Notes under the pieces: model-generated
What the model saw: only the letters and a program-made list of their open reading frames with translations
Databases searched by the model: none
Told to the model about the DNA's origin: nothing
Shown here: positions 11,455 through 21,928 of the stretch, piece by piece
Layout: each line of letters opens with the position of its first letter
How positions within the stretch are numbered: the stretch's first letter is position 1
Assembly (NCBI GenBank): GCA_029298735.1
Contig: JANSLP010000361.1
Span: 1 to 31,927, forward strand
DNA length: 31,927 bases
DNA from: Ophiostoma sp. CBS 140.51
Lineage: Eukaryota > Ascomycota > Sordariomycetes > Ophiostomatales > Ophiostomataceae
Reading direction: 5' to 3'
Position numbers and translations under genes: made by a program

Positions 11455-11949
11455 GGAGTAGCAGATGAGCAGGTGATCGAAGGGAAACAAAATGAAAGGA
11501 AACTGGGACGGATATGAAAAGAAAGACGGACAACTTCACAGTTATGCACATGGATGGTATGGGTTGGGATTGGTAGTATGGTTGACCATGGGTTTTGGTA
11601 TATAAAAACAGCGAGTGGAGATATACGCTCAAATGTAAAATGCATTTTGATGAATTTGACAAAAGTTTGACAACAGAATAAATATCAGAAAGAAGGTAGA
11701 GTGAAGAAAGTGAAAAGGGGGCAGGTGCTGGTGAGTAAACACGGCCTAGGTGCATACCCCACTATATCGCAGTTCGCGGGGTTCCTGGAGCTAAAATCCG
11801 CCAGAACGCGTCAAGCGCGTCTCAATTAAGGAGGCACACGAGAAAGCGACGACGACCAGCGACGACGCAGACCGACGACCACCTTTCTCTCGCCAATTCT
11901 CTCGATTCTCGACAAACCTCTCTCGCCTCACATCTCCTCCCACCTCAAA
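11455..11949. other. Intergenic: 3' end of the transcription factor gene and PSF2 promoter
   Basis: The first 300 bases are A-rich and include AATAAA-like words near 11679, consistent with a 3' UTR and polyadenylation zone. The last 180 bases are GC-richer and hold the MCB-type elements, then a C/T-rich leader up to the ATG at 11950. No gene is seen. Confidence 0.55.
11806..11820 (+). promoter_or_regulatory. MCB (MluI cell-cycle box) plus adjacent MCB-like site upstream of PSF2
   Basis: ACGCGT is present at 11806-11811 and the near match GCGCGT at 11815-11820, about 140 bp upstream of the PSF2 start. ACGCGT is the recognition word of the MBF (Swi6-Mbp1 type) complex that drives G1/S transcription of replication genes in ascomycetes. 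The position and the identity of the gene make a functional site likely, but binding is inferred. Confidence 0.55.
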
Positions 11950-12930
11950 ATGGCCTCACCTTTCCCACCGGGCCTCCTCCCGGCCGAGGTCGCCTTTGTC
12001 TGCGAAATGGAACACGTCACCGTCGTGCCCCGCCAACGTCTCGACAGTATTCCCTTGCTCGGCGGCGCGACACCACAGCTCCGGCCACCTTACCGTGCTG
12101 TTTTGCCGTTGTGGTTGGCTTTGTTGCTGAAAAGACAAAGACGCGCCAGCATCATTGCACCGCCGTGGCTGCACCCCGCCAGTCTGCGCGAACTGGTTGT
12201 CCTTGAAACAAAGAACTTGACACCCGAAGACCCGGCCGCCGAACGAGACGAACGCCAGCAAGGACTCCAGGATGACGACGACGGCGACGATGCTACGCGC
12301 GTACGGTTTGCACCGCCGCCGCCACCACCCGTGCGGGCCGACGGAGCGGGCAATGCGCGACGTGTCAATGGGCAGCGTGGCCCACGACATGTAGACGGTT
12401 TTGTGGGTGATCCTCTACTTGGACCGCCCATCCCATTGTCGCCTCCCTTTTTGCCGTCCAGTACAGCCGACGCCCCTGCTGGCTACTTGCCCTACCACTG
12501 GTTTGAGGTTGCCGAGATCCTGTTGGCTCACGCGCCGGACGACCTGCCCGCGCCCGTCGGCGAAGTTCGTGCACTCCTAAGAGATTTGGCCGAAGCACGT
12601 GCTGCCAAAGTGCGGCACTTGGCGACCGTCGCTGCAGCTGGCACAGACCCGTCGACAGTGACAGATTCGGCGGACAGGTACAACCCCGCCTCGAAAAAGC
12701 CCGCACCGGCCATTGTCAATCTGCGGGGCATCGGTGCCATGGAACTTTCCGAAGCACGTGGTCTCGTGGCGGCAGTGCACGACGGTGTGCGCAAACTGGG
12801 CGCAGCCGCCGAAGCCAGTCGACGCGACGAAGAGGACCTGATGGGCGGCGCAGGGGCTGGCGGTCGTGGCGCACCGGGTGCCTACGACGATGACGACGAC
12901 GACGACGACGAGGACATGATTGGGGAGTGA
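11950..12930 (+). CDS. PSF2: GINS complex subunit PSF2 (DNA replication)
   Basis: PSF2 is one of four subunits of the GINS complex, which joins Cdc45 and Mcm2-7 to form the replicative CMG helicase in the nucleus. The 326-residue intronless product has the family's N-terminal block: FVCEMEHVTVVPRQRLDSIP (17-36), then the basic/aromatic stretch PLWLALLLKRQRRASIIAPP (53-72). The second conserved block (about 179-225) contains YLPYHWFEVAEILLAHAPDD and VRALLRDLAEARAAKVR. A third (about 257-296) contains NLRGIGAMELSEARG. Yeast and animal homologues are near 185-215 residues. The extra length here comes from an acidic and proline-rich insert at about 92-178 (including a run of six prolines), a second insert at about 226-256, and a C-terminal acidic tail with eight consecutive Asp. 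The ATG follows a clean CAAA context. The gene is convergent with the P450 gene, with only 159 bp between the stop codons. Confidence 0.95.
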   Translation: MASPFPPGLLPAEVAFVCEMEHVTVVPRQRLDSIPLLGGATPQLRPPYRAVLPLWLALLLKRQRRASIIAPPWLHPASLRELVVLETKNLTPEDPAAERDERQQGLQDDDDGDDATRVRFAPPPPPPVRADGAGNARRVNGQRGPRHVDGFVGDPLLGPPIPLSPPFLPSSTADAPAGYLPYHWFEVAEILLAHAPDDLPAPVGEVRALLRDLAEARAAKVRHLATVAAAGTDPSTVTDSADRYNPASKKPAPAIVNLRGIGAMELSEARGLVAAVHDGVRKLGAAAEASRRDEEDLMGGAGAGGRGAPGAYDDDDDDDDEDMIGE

Positions 12931-13089
12931 GGGAACTGCAGCGATGATTACAAGGATACGACACGACACTACAGCATAAGCGACATTGGCATATTCAAAA
13001 TTACATTGGATCTATATGACATCAAACATTCCCGGAGATACAGCTCTGCTAGGCTGTCGCCTAGCCCAGCTTGAGGATGGCTTCGCCAT
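12931..13089. other. Short convergent 3' spacer between PSF2 and the P450 gene
   Basis: Only 159 bp separate the two convergent stop codons, so the 3' UTRs of the two transcripts probably overlap or abut. No further structure is evident. Confidence 0.5.
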
Positions 13090-16000
13090 CTAATCAAAAA
13101 CATCCGTGGCGTACCGCTCGTTGCGGATGCGCACAAACCACTTGGCCGTCTCCTCTTCCGACTCGGGCTTGCCCGCCGCCGCACACCCCTCCTGGCGCAT
13201 CTTGAGGAGCGTCGTCTTGACACCCTCGCCGAGCTGCCGCGAGCCACAGACATAGACGCGCGCGCCCTGCTGCCAGACCTCGACCATTTCCTCGCGGTCG
13301 TGGTATAGGCGGTCCTGGACGTGCTTGCAGCCAAAGGTTTCGGCGGAGTTGGTCTCTCTCGAATAAGCGCGGTGGACAGTCACAGCCCCCTGAGCCTCCC
13401 ACTTGTCAAACTCCTCGCGGTACAGGTCGTCGGCCTTACCGCGGCAGCCAAAGAAGAGATGGGCGGGTGCGAGACGACGGCCCGCGTCCAACAGGGCAGC
13501 ACGCTCTTCCATGAAACCACGGAAGGGAGCCAAGCCCGTGCCGGCGGCGATGCACACGACGGGGACGTTCTCGGCGTCGTGGGGCAAGTGGAAACTGGCA
13601 TGGCTGGGGCGAACGGCGACATGGATGCGGTCGCCGGGCTGGAGCTGGGATAGGTAGTGGGAAGCGACACCCTCGTGTTGGCGGGACTCGTCGGACAGTG
13701 AGGGGGCAGACAGCACGGCATATGACAGGGTGACATGGCCAGGGTTCCAGAGCGGGGACGAAGATATAGAATACTGGCGGACACGCATGGGTGGGAGCAA
13801 AGTCAAGAACGTGCTAAAAGGAAGGTCCACATCCGGGAAGCGGTCCAGCAGGTCGAGAATGGACACTTTCTTGGTGCTGATCTCGGCAGCGTAGTCGTCG
13901 CCAGCCAGGCGCTGAAGGTCAGTCTTGGCCTGACCGCCGGCCACTTCAGCCAATGCAAGGATGCTCTACATGGCACGTTAGTAGGCGTTTAATAGCCAGT
14001 GTAAAATATAATCAAATAAAGCATAAAGACAACTCACCCTCTTTGTGGCCGGCTGGCCGAGCTCGACGTAGGCACCTAGTACACCATACGCCGGCAGTGG
14101 CGTGTTCGTCGGCAGGTTCGTCTGTGTCGAGTCTGCACCGCCGTCGTCAGTGTGGACAGTGATGTGTGCGTCCCAGGGCAGGTTGAAACGCCGCATCGTA
14201 CGGATAATCGATTTCTGCCGGTTGAAGGGCAGCACCGCCAGGTAGTCACCCGAGTTGTATGTCATGTCCGTCGGCAGCTGGATCTCGACGTGCATCTTGC
14301 GGCCCGGCTCGCCGTCGTTGCCCGACAGAGGGTGGGCAGCGATGACGACAGCCTCGCGCACGTCCTGACGCAGGTTGGACGCACGCGGGGTGGTGATCTC
14401 AATGCGCAGGTCAGGGACACCAGACTCCTCAGCATCATCACCACCCACATTGTACTTCTTCTTCAGGGCGGGGAACAGCACACTGTCCTCCCAGGTCTCA
14501 AAATCTTCAAACATGTTGCCCTCAGCCGCATCGGTCTTGCCCATGTCGGCGAGACGCTCACCACCAAGGGCCGACAGTTGGTTGTCCACCAGAGTCGGAA
14601 TCTTGTGGAAGGTCTGGGCCCAGTCGTGGTGGCCACAGCCAAAGACGGCATAGGAAACACCCTTGGCGGTGGCATCGGCCTCTTTGCAGTTGCGCAGCCA
14701 GTTGACAAACAGGCCTGCATTGTCTGGCGGCTCGCCTTCGTACGAGGCTGTGACAATGACGACGGGACGGCCGTCGGTGGGTAGGGCCTGGTGAGCGGCA
14801 TCCAAAGGTGCCAGGACATCGGCCTTGAAACCATGAGTGGGGGCATCGGCAGCCACACGGTTGGCCATGGCCTCGCAGGTGCCGCTGTTGGAGCCGTAGT
14901 AGATGTTGATGGGCTTGCCAGCACCAGCCGCGGCGCTGCCAGCGTTAGGAGTGGCGGCACCAGAGGATGACTTGTGTGTATCGGCGGGCGTACCGGCCAG
15001 TCTCTTCTCGAGCAAAGTCGGTGTCAGGCCCTGGCGCAGCTGTGCACGCATAAAGAAGCCGTCCGGTTTGATGGTCAGCGTCTCCTTGAGACGGAGCTGG
15101 TAGCTGGCGTCGTCGAAGCGGAAGTTGAAGTTTTGGAGAAGCATGGCCATCACCAACAAAGCCTCTTGCCAAGCAAAGGGCCGGCCAATACACGCCCGCG
15201 ACCCGTTGCCAAACGGCTTCCAGCAGTTGGGGTGTTCCTTGGTGATGCGCTCAAAGTTCTCGTCGAGCATGCGTTCGGGACGGAACGAGCGCGCATCGTC
15301 GCCAAAGACGACGGGGTCCAAGTGGGCTCTCATGAGAAGGAGGCTAATGTTCTCACCGCCCTTGACAAAGTACTTGCCGCCGGCCAGGGTCTCGTCCTTG
15401 AGTGCAGCAACAGTGATGACCGGGATGGTGGCGTTGACTCTCAAAGTTTCACGCAGGACGGCAGCAATGTACTTGAGCTTGGGGATCTGCTCGACGGTGA
15501 TGGGTCCTGTGCCACAGACGTCGTCGACTTCTTGCTGGGCGCGGCGGTAGGCTTCCGGGTGGCGCAACAAGTCATAAAAAGCAAACGAGAGCATGCCGGA
15601 GGTCGTCTCGTGGCCGGCAATGAGGAACGTGATCAGGTTGTTGGTAATGGTAGCATCGTCCAGCGTCTCGCCGGTCCGCGGGTCGGTGCCGCCCAACATG
15701 GCAGCCAGCAAGTCTTTCCGGTCAGACGGCGGGTTCTGTGCCCGACGTGCATTTAGCACACCGTCGGCCACCTCGCGCATGGTGGCAATGTCCTTGGCGT
15801 ACTGCTGGTCGACGGCCTTGTAAAACATGGCCGGCAGTGGTGGCCGCCGGCTACGGCTGCCCGACTCGACCAAAAAGCCGCCCATGGCCTTGATAAAGGG
15901 GTGCATCTCGGCACTGTAAAAGCTGTTGAAGCGGTAGTCCATGGCACACAGGGCCAGTGTATCCAATGCCAGTCGAGTAAAGTCGTCCGTCACATGGATG

Positions 16001-16428
16001 GCCTCGCTGGGACCCTTGCGGGCCCATTTGAGGACGAGTTGGCTGGCAATGTCGTGCATGTCGTCGAACATGTTGTGAATCGACAGGGGGCCAAAGGCTG
16101 GTGTTAGGATGCGGTGTGCCTTGCCCCAGTTAGGCTCTTCTTCGCCAAAGGACGTAAAGAGGCCATCGTGGACACCATTCCGGACTTGCTTCAATACGTT
16201 GCCGACGTTTTTTTTGAATCTCTTCTCGTCACAGGCTTCGTTGACGAGAGCGTTGCTGGAAAGAAAAACCGACGAGTTGCCCAGGATGTTTAACCGGAAG
16301 ATGTCGCCGTACTGCTCGGCGAGGCGCATGATAGACTGGATGGGGGCGGTGGTGTCAATGTCGCGGAGGTTGCCGATGAGCGGCAGCCCAGGCGGCGCCG
16401 GGATCTGTTCTGTGCCGATGTCCGCCAT
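13090..16428 (-). CDS. CYP505: Self-sufficient cytochrome P450-reductase fusion (CYP505 / P450foxy type fatty-acid hydroxylase)
   Basis: This is a P450 monooxygenase fused to its own diflavin reductase. Family members hydroxylate fatty acids near the omega end using NADPH and O2. The model is exon 1 16428-14038 and exon 2 13965-13090 on the minus strand, 3,267 nt and 1,088 residues. The intron (14037-13966) has GTGAGT, CTAAC and TGTAG signals and joins TKR to SILALAEVAG in frame. Domains in order are as follows. The P450 domain (1 to about 475) has the I-helix AGHETTSG (271-278), ETLR (327-330) and the heme-ligand motif FGNGSRACIG with Cys413. A Ser/Ala linker spans about 482-505. The FMN domain carries YYGSNSGTCE (510-519). 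The FAD domain carries RQYS (860-863). The NADPH domain carries AGTGLAPFRG (938-947) and VYVCGSRQLGEGV near the C terminus. The protein ends in YATDVFD, where the Phe is in the place of the aromatic residue that stacks on FAD. No N-terminal membrane anchor is visible, so it should be soluble. All key residues are intact. Confidence 0.96.
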
Positions 16429-18964
16429 GGCGAGGGGTGGATAGAAAGAGAGAGGTTGTAAAAAAGGGGCAGTCGTTGAAAAGTGCGGATGCTGTTACAG
16501 CAATAGCTTAATGAGGAAGGTGCAAGCTCATGAAGGATGAGGAGGATAAGGAAGGAACAAGGAGAGAAAACAGCAAAAACAAACAAACAACAGGGAAGGA
16601 ACGACGGGAACTAGAAATCTACGAGGAGGGGCAAGCATAATATACTTTTACGTTTTACGTCAATGGTGAGGAAAGAACAAAAAACGAATACAAAAAAAGT
16701 ACAAGAGCAGCAAGGATCAGACGGCAACGCGAAGGCGAGACAAAGGAACGGGACTTGCACGACAAGCCCCAACGGTGTTGATCTGCACAAGCACAAGCGG
16801 GGAACTGCGTAGTACCTGCAAGAAAGCTGTATGAGTCGGTCTAATTGAACTCCTTCAATTCGACCAAAAACGAACCAGTCTCCGCGGCCTTGGCTCTTTG
16901 ATGCGCTCTTTCCGTGTTAAACGAGCAGGGCGAATTTCGAAGTCAAATGCAATGCACCTTCCTTCGTCTTCGCCGTGCCTCCCAAAGTTCATGCTGCCGT
17001 TCTCCTCCTTCCCTCTCTGAGCTCCCCTCCTTCCTGGTGTCTCAGTTGACACCGGACTAGGCAAGAGCAAGACTAAGGCCATCCTCGCCAGCATCAAAGA
17101 CAACCATCAAGAAACTACAAGAACCAAAGTCAATAGTGCACCCACATTCCACGACTTCTTCGCCCCATAGTACGCCACGGCTGCATGGTTTTTCACCGGA
17201 GTGTTCTATTTTGAAGTTAAAGTGTTCTCCCATCGAATGACGGCGCTTCACGTCGTCAATGGCCGACTTTCCTTTCGAGAACAAACCAATGGGGAGGGTT
17301 CCACTCCTAAATCGGGACTATTCCGATTGCAACGGCACATGGATGTCACTGCAACCTGGCGAGGCAAAAACAATGCACGAAGAGTATTCAGAAACGGACT
17401 TCAGGCCCGACCCGAAGAGAGGACGAGCAAGTGACGAGCGAACAGCGAGTTGACAAAAGGTAGACGTTGCGAGCAAGGTGGGTGAGGCGAGGCTGCAACG
17501 GGATGTAGAATGCGAGAACGATGGGAAAGAGGGGCCATTTTGTGCAAGTTGTGCGAGGGAAGGAGCTCTTGTTAACGAAAACGAGCTGTAGCTGTTTCAG
17601 GGAGGTGGGTGACCTAATGTCCGCTGTCGTCACTGTTTTGGTGGGGGGACAACTCGGGACAGTTCTAGTTTGGGCTCTTTCGGCCTTGTCCTGCCATTTG
17701 CGGCGGCCATCATTGGCTGCTGTAGGGCCATAAAGTGGGGGGTCACGGCGACAAGGCTGGCTCGAGCTTTGCTTTGCCACTGTAATTTGTTAGTGAAAAG
17801 GGAAAACATCCGCTGCAATTGGCTGTAATTTGCTTGTCGGGGCCTGTTTTCGTAAGGCACAAGCACGCTAAAAGTGGGAAGCCGAGGCAGCACGCCGTCT
17901 TTCTGAGGGGGCGGCTCGGCGAAGGCGATTTACGGGGGTTTCGTCACTAAAACTACAGATAAAAACACAAAAACACAGGCTCTTGCGGCGAATAAACGTG
18001 CGCCGGACACTTTTGAAAACTCCTTCAGCCCGTTCTTCAGGTACCACAGGAGGCACAAGACGGGCCGGACAGTCGCTGGAGAAAAACGCCGTCTTTTTGC
18101 TCTGAATTTTCGCTGTTACAAAAACACTCTCACAATTTACATCCGCGGCACAAACACAACGTCATCGTCCATGCACCACAGCGGGATATCCCGTCAATGC
18201 TATCGATGGGAGACCACGATTGCATCCGAGAACGACAAAGATTAATCATTGGAGCACATATTTCTCATCCTCGCCCTTCATCCAATTGCTTCCGTCTTTG
18301 AAATACAGACGACCGACGACCGAGAACAAAAAAGAATGTCACCGACCAGGCAGCAGTCAATTTCGATCTCTTGTTTGTTTCCGTTGTGTTTCCGAGTATC
18401 GGGTTGTTTCCAGTCGACATCGGGAGTGTCCATGAGGTTACTTGGAGTCGCTGGTTGTCAAGTTTTCCGATTCCCTCGAGTTCAACTTTCACATCGTCCC
18501 TATTTACATTTTTATCAACATCGACGACCGATTTATCGTAAGTTTTCATGTCATCCCCAGCCAATAGTTGCGTCGGTCTCTGTTGTGGAACCCGTGTTGT
18601 GTGTTGCTTGTCCAAAACGAGGCCTAGCACCACTGAGATCACGACGGAAGCAGAATAAAGCAATCTTTGAAAATCGTGCCAAGACAAAGATGCCAAGACC
18701 AGAGTCTAGACCCACAGCGACAACCTCACCCGACGTCTCTTCACGATGTTTACTCTTTTTCAAAGTCCAGTGTTGTGAGAACATTATAATTATTGAAATG
18801 TCTAGCAGCTCTATCTTGAAGAGTGTATCGCCATGCCGGAGAACAAAGGAAATATGTGTAAAAAGACAAAAGAAATATCAAGGTAAACAAGAAACCCCGA
18901 GATATTCGCCGGCTAAAATTCAGAAAAGGAAATCATGAACACGCTAAAAATGTACAGCTCCGCA
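16429..18964. other. 2.5-kb intergenic region, no supported gene
   Basis: The part next to 16428 is the presumed promoter and C/T-rich leader (on the minus strand) of the P450 gene. The part next to 18965 is the 3' flank of the acyltransferase gene. A 229-codon frame on the plus strand (18249-18938) has no recognisable motif, a Ser/Arg-rich composition and no start ATG in a good context, so I leave it out. A single CCGAGG word (17882-17887), the core of FarA/FarB fatty-acid response sites, lies about 1.45 kb upstream of the P450 start. One copy at that distance is weak evidence. Confidence 0.45.
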
Positions 18965-20929
18965 TCACTCAACCCGCCGCGTCGGCAAGACTTCCTTTGG
19001 CTCTTCCTTCTGGATACACTTTGCATACAAAGTCTGACCGACAGCCACGGCCTTCTTATCCAGCGTCCTGGCCACCAGGTCCGACAGCACGACAATTATT
19101 GTCCACACGACGATGGCGCACATAAAGATGCCCAGGCCGTATCGCAGCTGTGTCGACGACCCTGTCAGAGCCACCGTCTTGCGCACCGTCCAGTGGCCAA
19201 TCGTCCAGATGACGGTGCCGTGGATGACGTACATGCTGAAAGAAATGTAGCCCAAGTACTGGGGGAAGGGGTGCATAAACAGCTTTTGAAGGGAAGGGGT
19301 GCGGTCGATGGCCAGGACCAAGAAGGTAGCAGCCAGCGGCATGTACCATGCGTCGAGAGCGCCCTTGGACCTGTGGTACCTCGGGGCCCAGGCGGCCAAG
19401 GTCCGGTAGCCGGGCGTCTTGGCGGCACCGCGGCCGGCGTCGGGGATCGAGAGGACAAAAAGGGAGACGATAAAGAGCGATATGCCAATGAGGTTGCGGT
19501 TGCGGTGGAAAAAGGCCGCCGACGGGTGCGGGATGCGCTTCACGAGACCCTTGAGACGGGCAATGTTGCGGGCGCGCGGTGCCGAGGGGCCGATCGAGAC
19601 GGTGTCAAAGTCGTCAGTGGCCGAGGACGGGGTTTCTTCCTTGTTCGGTGTACCGACACCCTCCAGCTCAAAGTGCAGGTCACAAATAAGCATGCCGACC
19701 AGGAACAGGAAGACCTGCCAGTAAATGTACCATAGCGCAAATGCGGCAATAATCGACATGAAGAGCATGCGCATGCGCGGCCGGAACCGGTTAAAGGCTG
19801 CCTGGCACAAGAACAACACCAGCGAACAGTCAAACTCGACGGGGAGGGTCCACAGGTTCTGGTCGTACATGAACGTGCCACCACGGTTAAGTTCCTTGCC
19901 GAATGGGTTCGTAAGCTGCCACACACTTGCCAGCCAGTGCTTCAGCTGACCGGAAAAGGTGCTGGCCTGCGGCGGCCGGCGGCTCGGCAGGGCCACTCCC
20001 TTCCAGTTCTTGGCACCATAAAGGTCGAGGTAGGTCAACATGCAGGCAACAAAGGAGACAAAGACGGGCATCAAAAAGAGGCGGGTGTGGCGGCGGAAGA
20101 CTGAAGAGCCGATAGCCTCGCTGGCTTCGTTGGTACGGCCTTGGCGGGAAAGGCGGAGGGGTTTGTAAGACAAGGCGTATCCGGAGATAACGAAGAAGAC
20201 GGCGACGTGGGGTGGCCCACTGATCAAGAGGCGGAGGAACGGCAGCTGCATAATGTACCGCTCGCCCTCAGCGCTGCCGTAGCCGGAGTGCAGGTGCCAA
20301 CCAAACCATAGCAGGGAGGCATGGTGCCACACGACAAAGAAGGCGGCGACACCGCGCAGGCCGTCGAGCCAGGCCGTCGGGTGCAAGCGTTTGGTTGGTG
20401 CATTGGCAGCCACGGGTTTGAGGAAGGAGGGCACCAGTGCTTGGAACTCCTCCAGCCTCTCGTACGTCTCAGGCCAGGACGACGATGCCGGCGAGGCATG
20501 CGCTGGTGATAAAGATGCGCCAGCAGAGGCTGACGGGAAGAAGACTCCGACGATCCTCCGGAACGGTGCCGTCACCAACATCCACGCCAAGTAGACGAAC
20601 CGTAGCACCAAGAGAGGGAGAAACATGACGGCAGCCGCCAATGCGCCTAGTCGTGTTCGTGGACGGTGCACACCGCTGACATTGCTGCCGCTCCGCTCGT
20701 GGCCAAATCTTGTAAAGGAAGTCGAGTGGTCGTGGTCGCTCGTTCGTGGACTGCCGCTGCTTCGACTCGATCCTTCGCCACTGCTGCCGCCCGAACTGCC
20801 TACGTCGCTAATTTCTAGCGCAACATCCTTCTCGTTGTCGTTCGTGTCGGACGTTGGTAATTGGTCGTAGATGGGCTGGATCTGGTCGTGCGCCCATCGC
20901 CGGAGGCCCCGGAGGGCGGCGTTGGCCAT
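18965..20929 (-). CDS. Acyltransferase 3 family multi-pass membrane protein
   Basis: This is a membrane acyltransferase of the acyltransferase-3 superfamily (Pfam PF01757), whose members transfer acyl groups, often acetyl, to carbohydrates, lipids or small molecules. The exact substrate cannot be predicted. I start at the ATG at 20929 (MANAALRGLRRW), the first ATG in an otherwise open frame, giving 654 residues in one exon. A polar, Ser/Gly-rich N terminus (about 25-90) is followed by a first hydrophobic segment (about 94-120). The catalytic domain begins with AWLDGLRGVAAFFVVWHH (186-203), whose paired His residues sit where the family's active-site His is expected. HVAVFFVISGYALSYKPL (241-258) and SSVFRRHTRLFLM (275-287) are further hallmarks. 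Some eight to ten further hydrophobic segments run to the C terminus, interrupted by a polar loop around 430-470. Similar fungal proteins are common and mostly uncharacterised. The neighbours give no functional hint. Confidence 0.93.
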   Translation of the reverse strand: MANAALRGLRRWAHDQIQPIYDQLPTSDTNDNEKDVALEISDVGSSGGSSGEGSSRSSGSPRTSDHDHSTSFTRFGHERSGSNVSGVHRPRTRLGALAAAVMFLPLLVLRFVYLAWMLVTAPFRRIVGVFFPSASAGASLSPAHASPASSSWPETYERLEEFQALVPSFLKPVAANAPTKRLHPTAWLDGLRGVAAFFVVWHHASLLWFGWHLHSGYGSAEGERYIMQLPFLRLLISGPPHVAVFFVISGYALSYKPLRLSRQGRTNEASEAIGSSVFRRHTRLFLMPVFVSFVACMLTYLDLYGAKNWKGVALPSRRPPQASTFSGQLKHWLASVWQLTNPFGKELNRGGTFMYDQNLWTLPVEFDCSLVLFLCQAAFNRFRPRMRMLFMSIIAAFALWYIYWQVFLFLVGMLICDLHFELEGVGTPNKEETPSSATDDFDTVSIGPSAPRARNIARLKGLVKRIPHPSAAFFHRNRNLIGISLFIVSLFVLSIPDAGRGAAKTPGYRTLAAWAPRYHRSKGALDAWYMPLAATFLVLAIDRTPSLQKLFMHPFPQYLGYISFSMYVIHGTVIWTIGHWTVRKTVALTGSSTQLRYGLGIFMCAIVVWTIIVVLSDLVARTLDKKAVAVGQTLYAKCIQKEEPKEVLPTRRVE

Positions 20930-21406
20930 TGTGCGTGTGATGTGAGGTGGTGCGTGAGGTTGTGAAGAGTATTGTTGTAACGAACGTGGTGTAAGTCGGT
21001 CACTCAAGGCGCATACATGGACGTCGAAGGTATCATCGGTTCGTGGATGCCGAAGAGGTCGTCAATATATTTATGTCAGTCGAGTCTAGCTGGGAGTTGC
21101 CAGTATCCAGTCGATCTACAGACCAGGACGTCGTCTGAATCAAAGTCTGTTAAGAAGGTCGGACAGGCGAGCGGTCAAACGGTCTTATGAAAGAGACAGT
21201 ATCGGCGTAAGCGTGTCTGTCTCTCGGTATGTTTCTCCGTAGGCGAATTAAGAGTCGAGTAGAGCGAGTGAAGTCGTCGAGCGCGGTATCGTGGAGATTG
21301 TATGATATGTCGGTGGATGTCGTTTCGTTGAAGAGGGTCGAAGTAGTCGATTCCACAGCAATATGTCGTGAGAAACCAAATTAAAGGATGTCGAGAGTGG
21401 ACAACG

Positions 21407-21463
21407 GTTGAAGATGAGATGGTTGACGATGAGATGGTTGAAGATGAGATGGTTGAAGATGAG
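21407..21463. repeat. 15-bp tandem repeat, about 3.8 copies
   Basis: The unit gttgaagatgagatg is repeated head to tail at 21407-21421, 21422-21436 (one mismatch), 21437-21451 and, partly, 21452-21463. The period is a multiple of three, but no reading frame through it belongs to a supported gene. Confidence 0.9.
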
Positions 21464-21904
21464 GAGAGATGAAGACAGCCGGAAGAAAACGAGTGACGGT
21501 GCTGACGGTAAGAAGAGAAGGGAGAGAGAAAGCCAAGAGATGTAGAGATAAGTGAAAGACTGACAAAAAGAGTGGACAGGAAAAGAACAACGAAGAGCAA
21601 GAGCTCAGAATAAAGAACGCAGTAGCCGCAGCCGAACGAACAACGACGCAGGGCCAAGACAAGGGAACGTCGATCTGTAAACAGGGGAGGGGGGTGGTAG
21701 GCTGTGGACAGAAAGAAAGACAAGGTTTATGGGTGGAGGACTGACTAAGAGGCAGATCTTGAGACAAGCCGACCACCAAACGAGTAGGAGAAAGAAAAAG
21801 GACTTTTATAAACGACACCACCGGACAGGGCCGTCTGATGTTGGGCTTTGAACAAAGAAAACGGGGAGACGGGATTCATGAGGGGGAAGGAAGGGAGAAG
21901 GAGA

Positions 21905-21928
21905 GACGGGCAGACGGGCAGACGGGAG
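21905..21928. repeat. 8-bp tandem repeat, three copies
   Basis: The unit gacgggca is repeated nearly three times (gacgggca, gacgggca, gacgggag) in the purine-rich stretch. It is a short slippage repeat. Confidence 0.8.

Noticed and set aside
14974..15756. 260-codon plus-strand frame inside the P450 gene
   Set aside because: It lies wholly antisense to a P450 domain with all hallmark motifs. GC-rich third positions open antisense frames, and no motif of its own is visible.
17882..17887. CCGAGG, core of fatty-acid response (FarA/FarB) sites, upstream of the P450 gene
   Set aside because: There is a single copy 1.45 kb from the start codon, no better than chance for a 6-base word.
18249..18938. 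229-codon plus-strand frame between the P450 and acyltransferase genes
   Set aside because: It starts with a non-ATG codon, is Ser/Arg-rich without motifs, and lies in what should be the 3' flank of the acyltransferase gene.
20930..21007. 26-residue N-terminal extension of the acyltransferase frame
   Set aside because: It would require a TTG start. The first ATG at 20929 begins a normal protein, so I use that.
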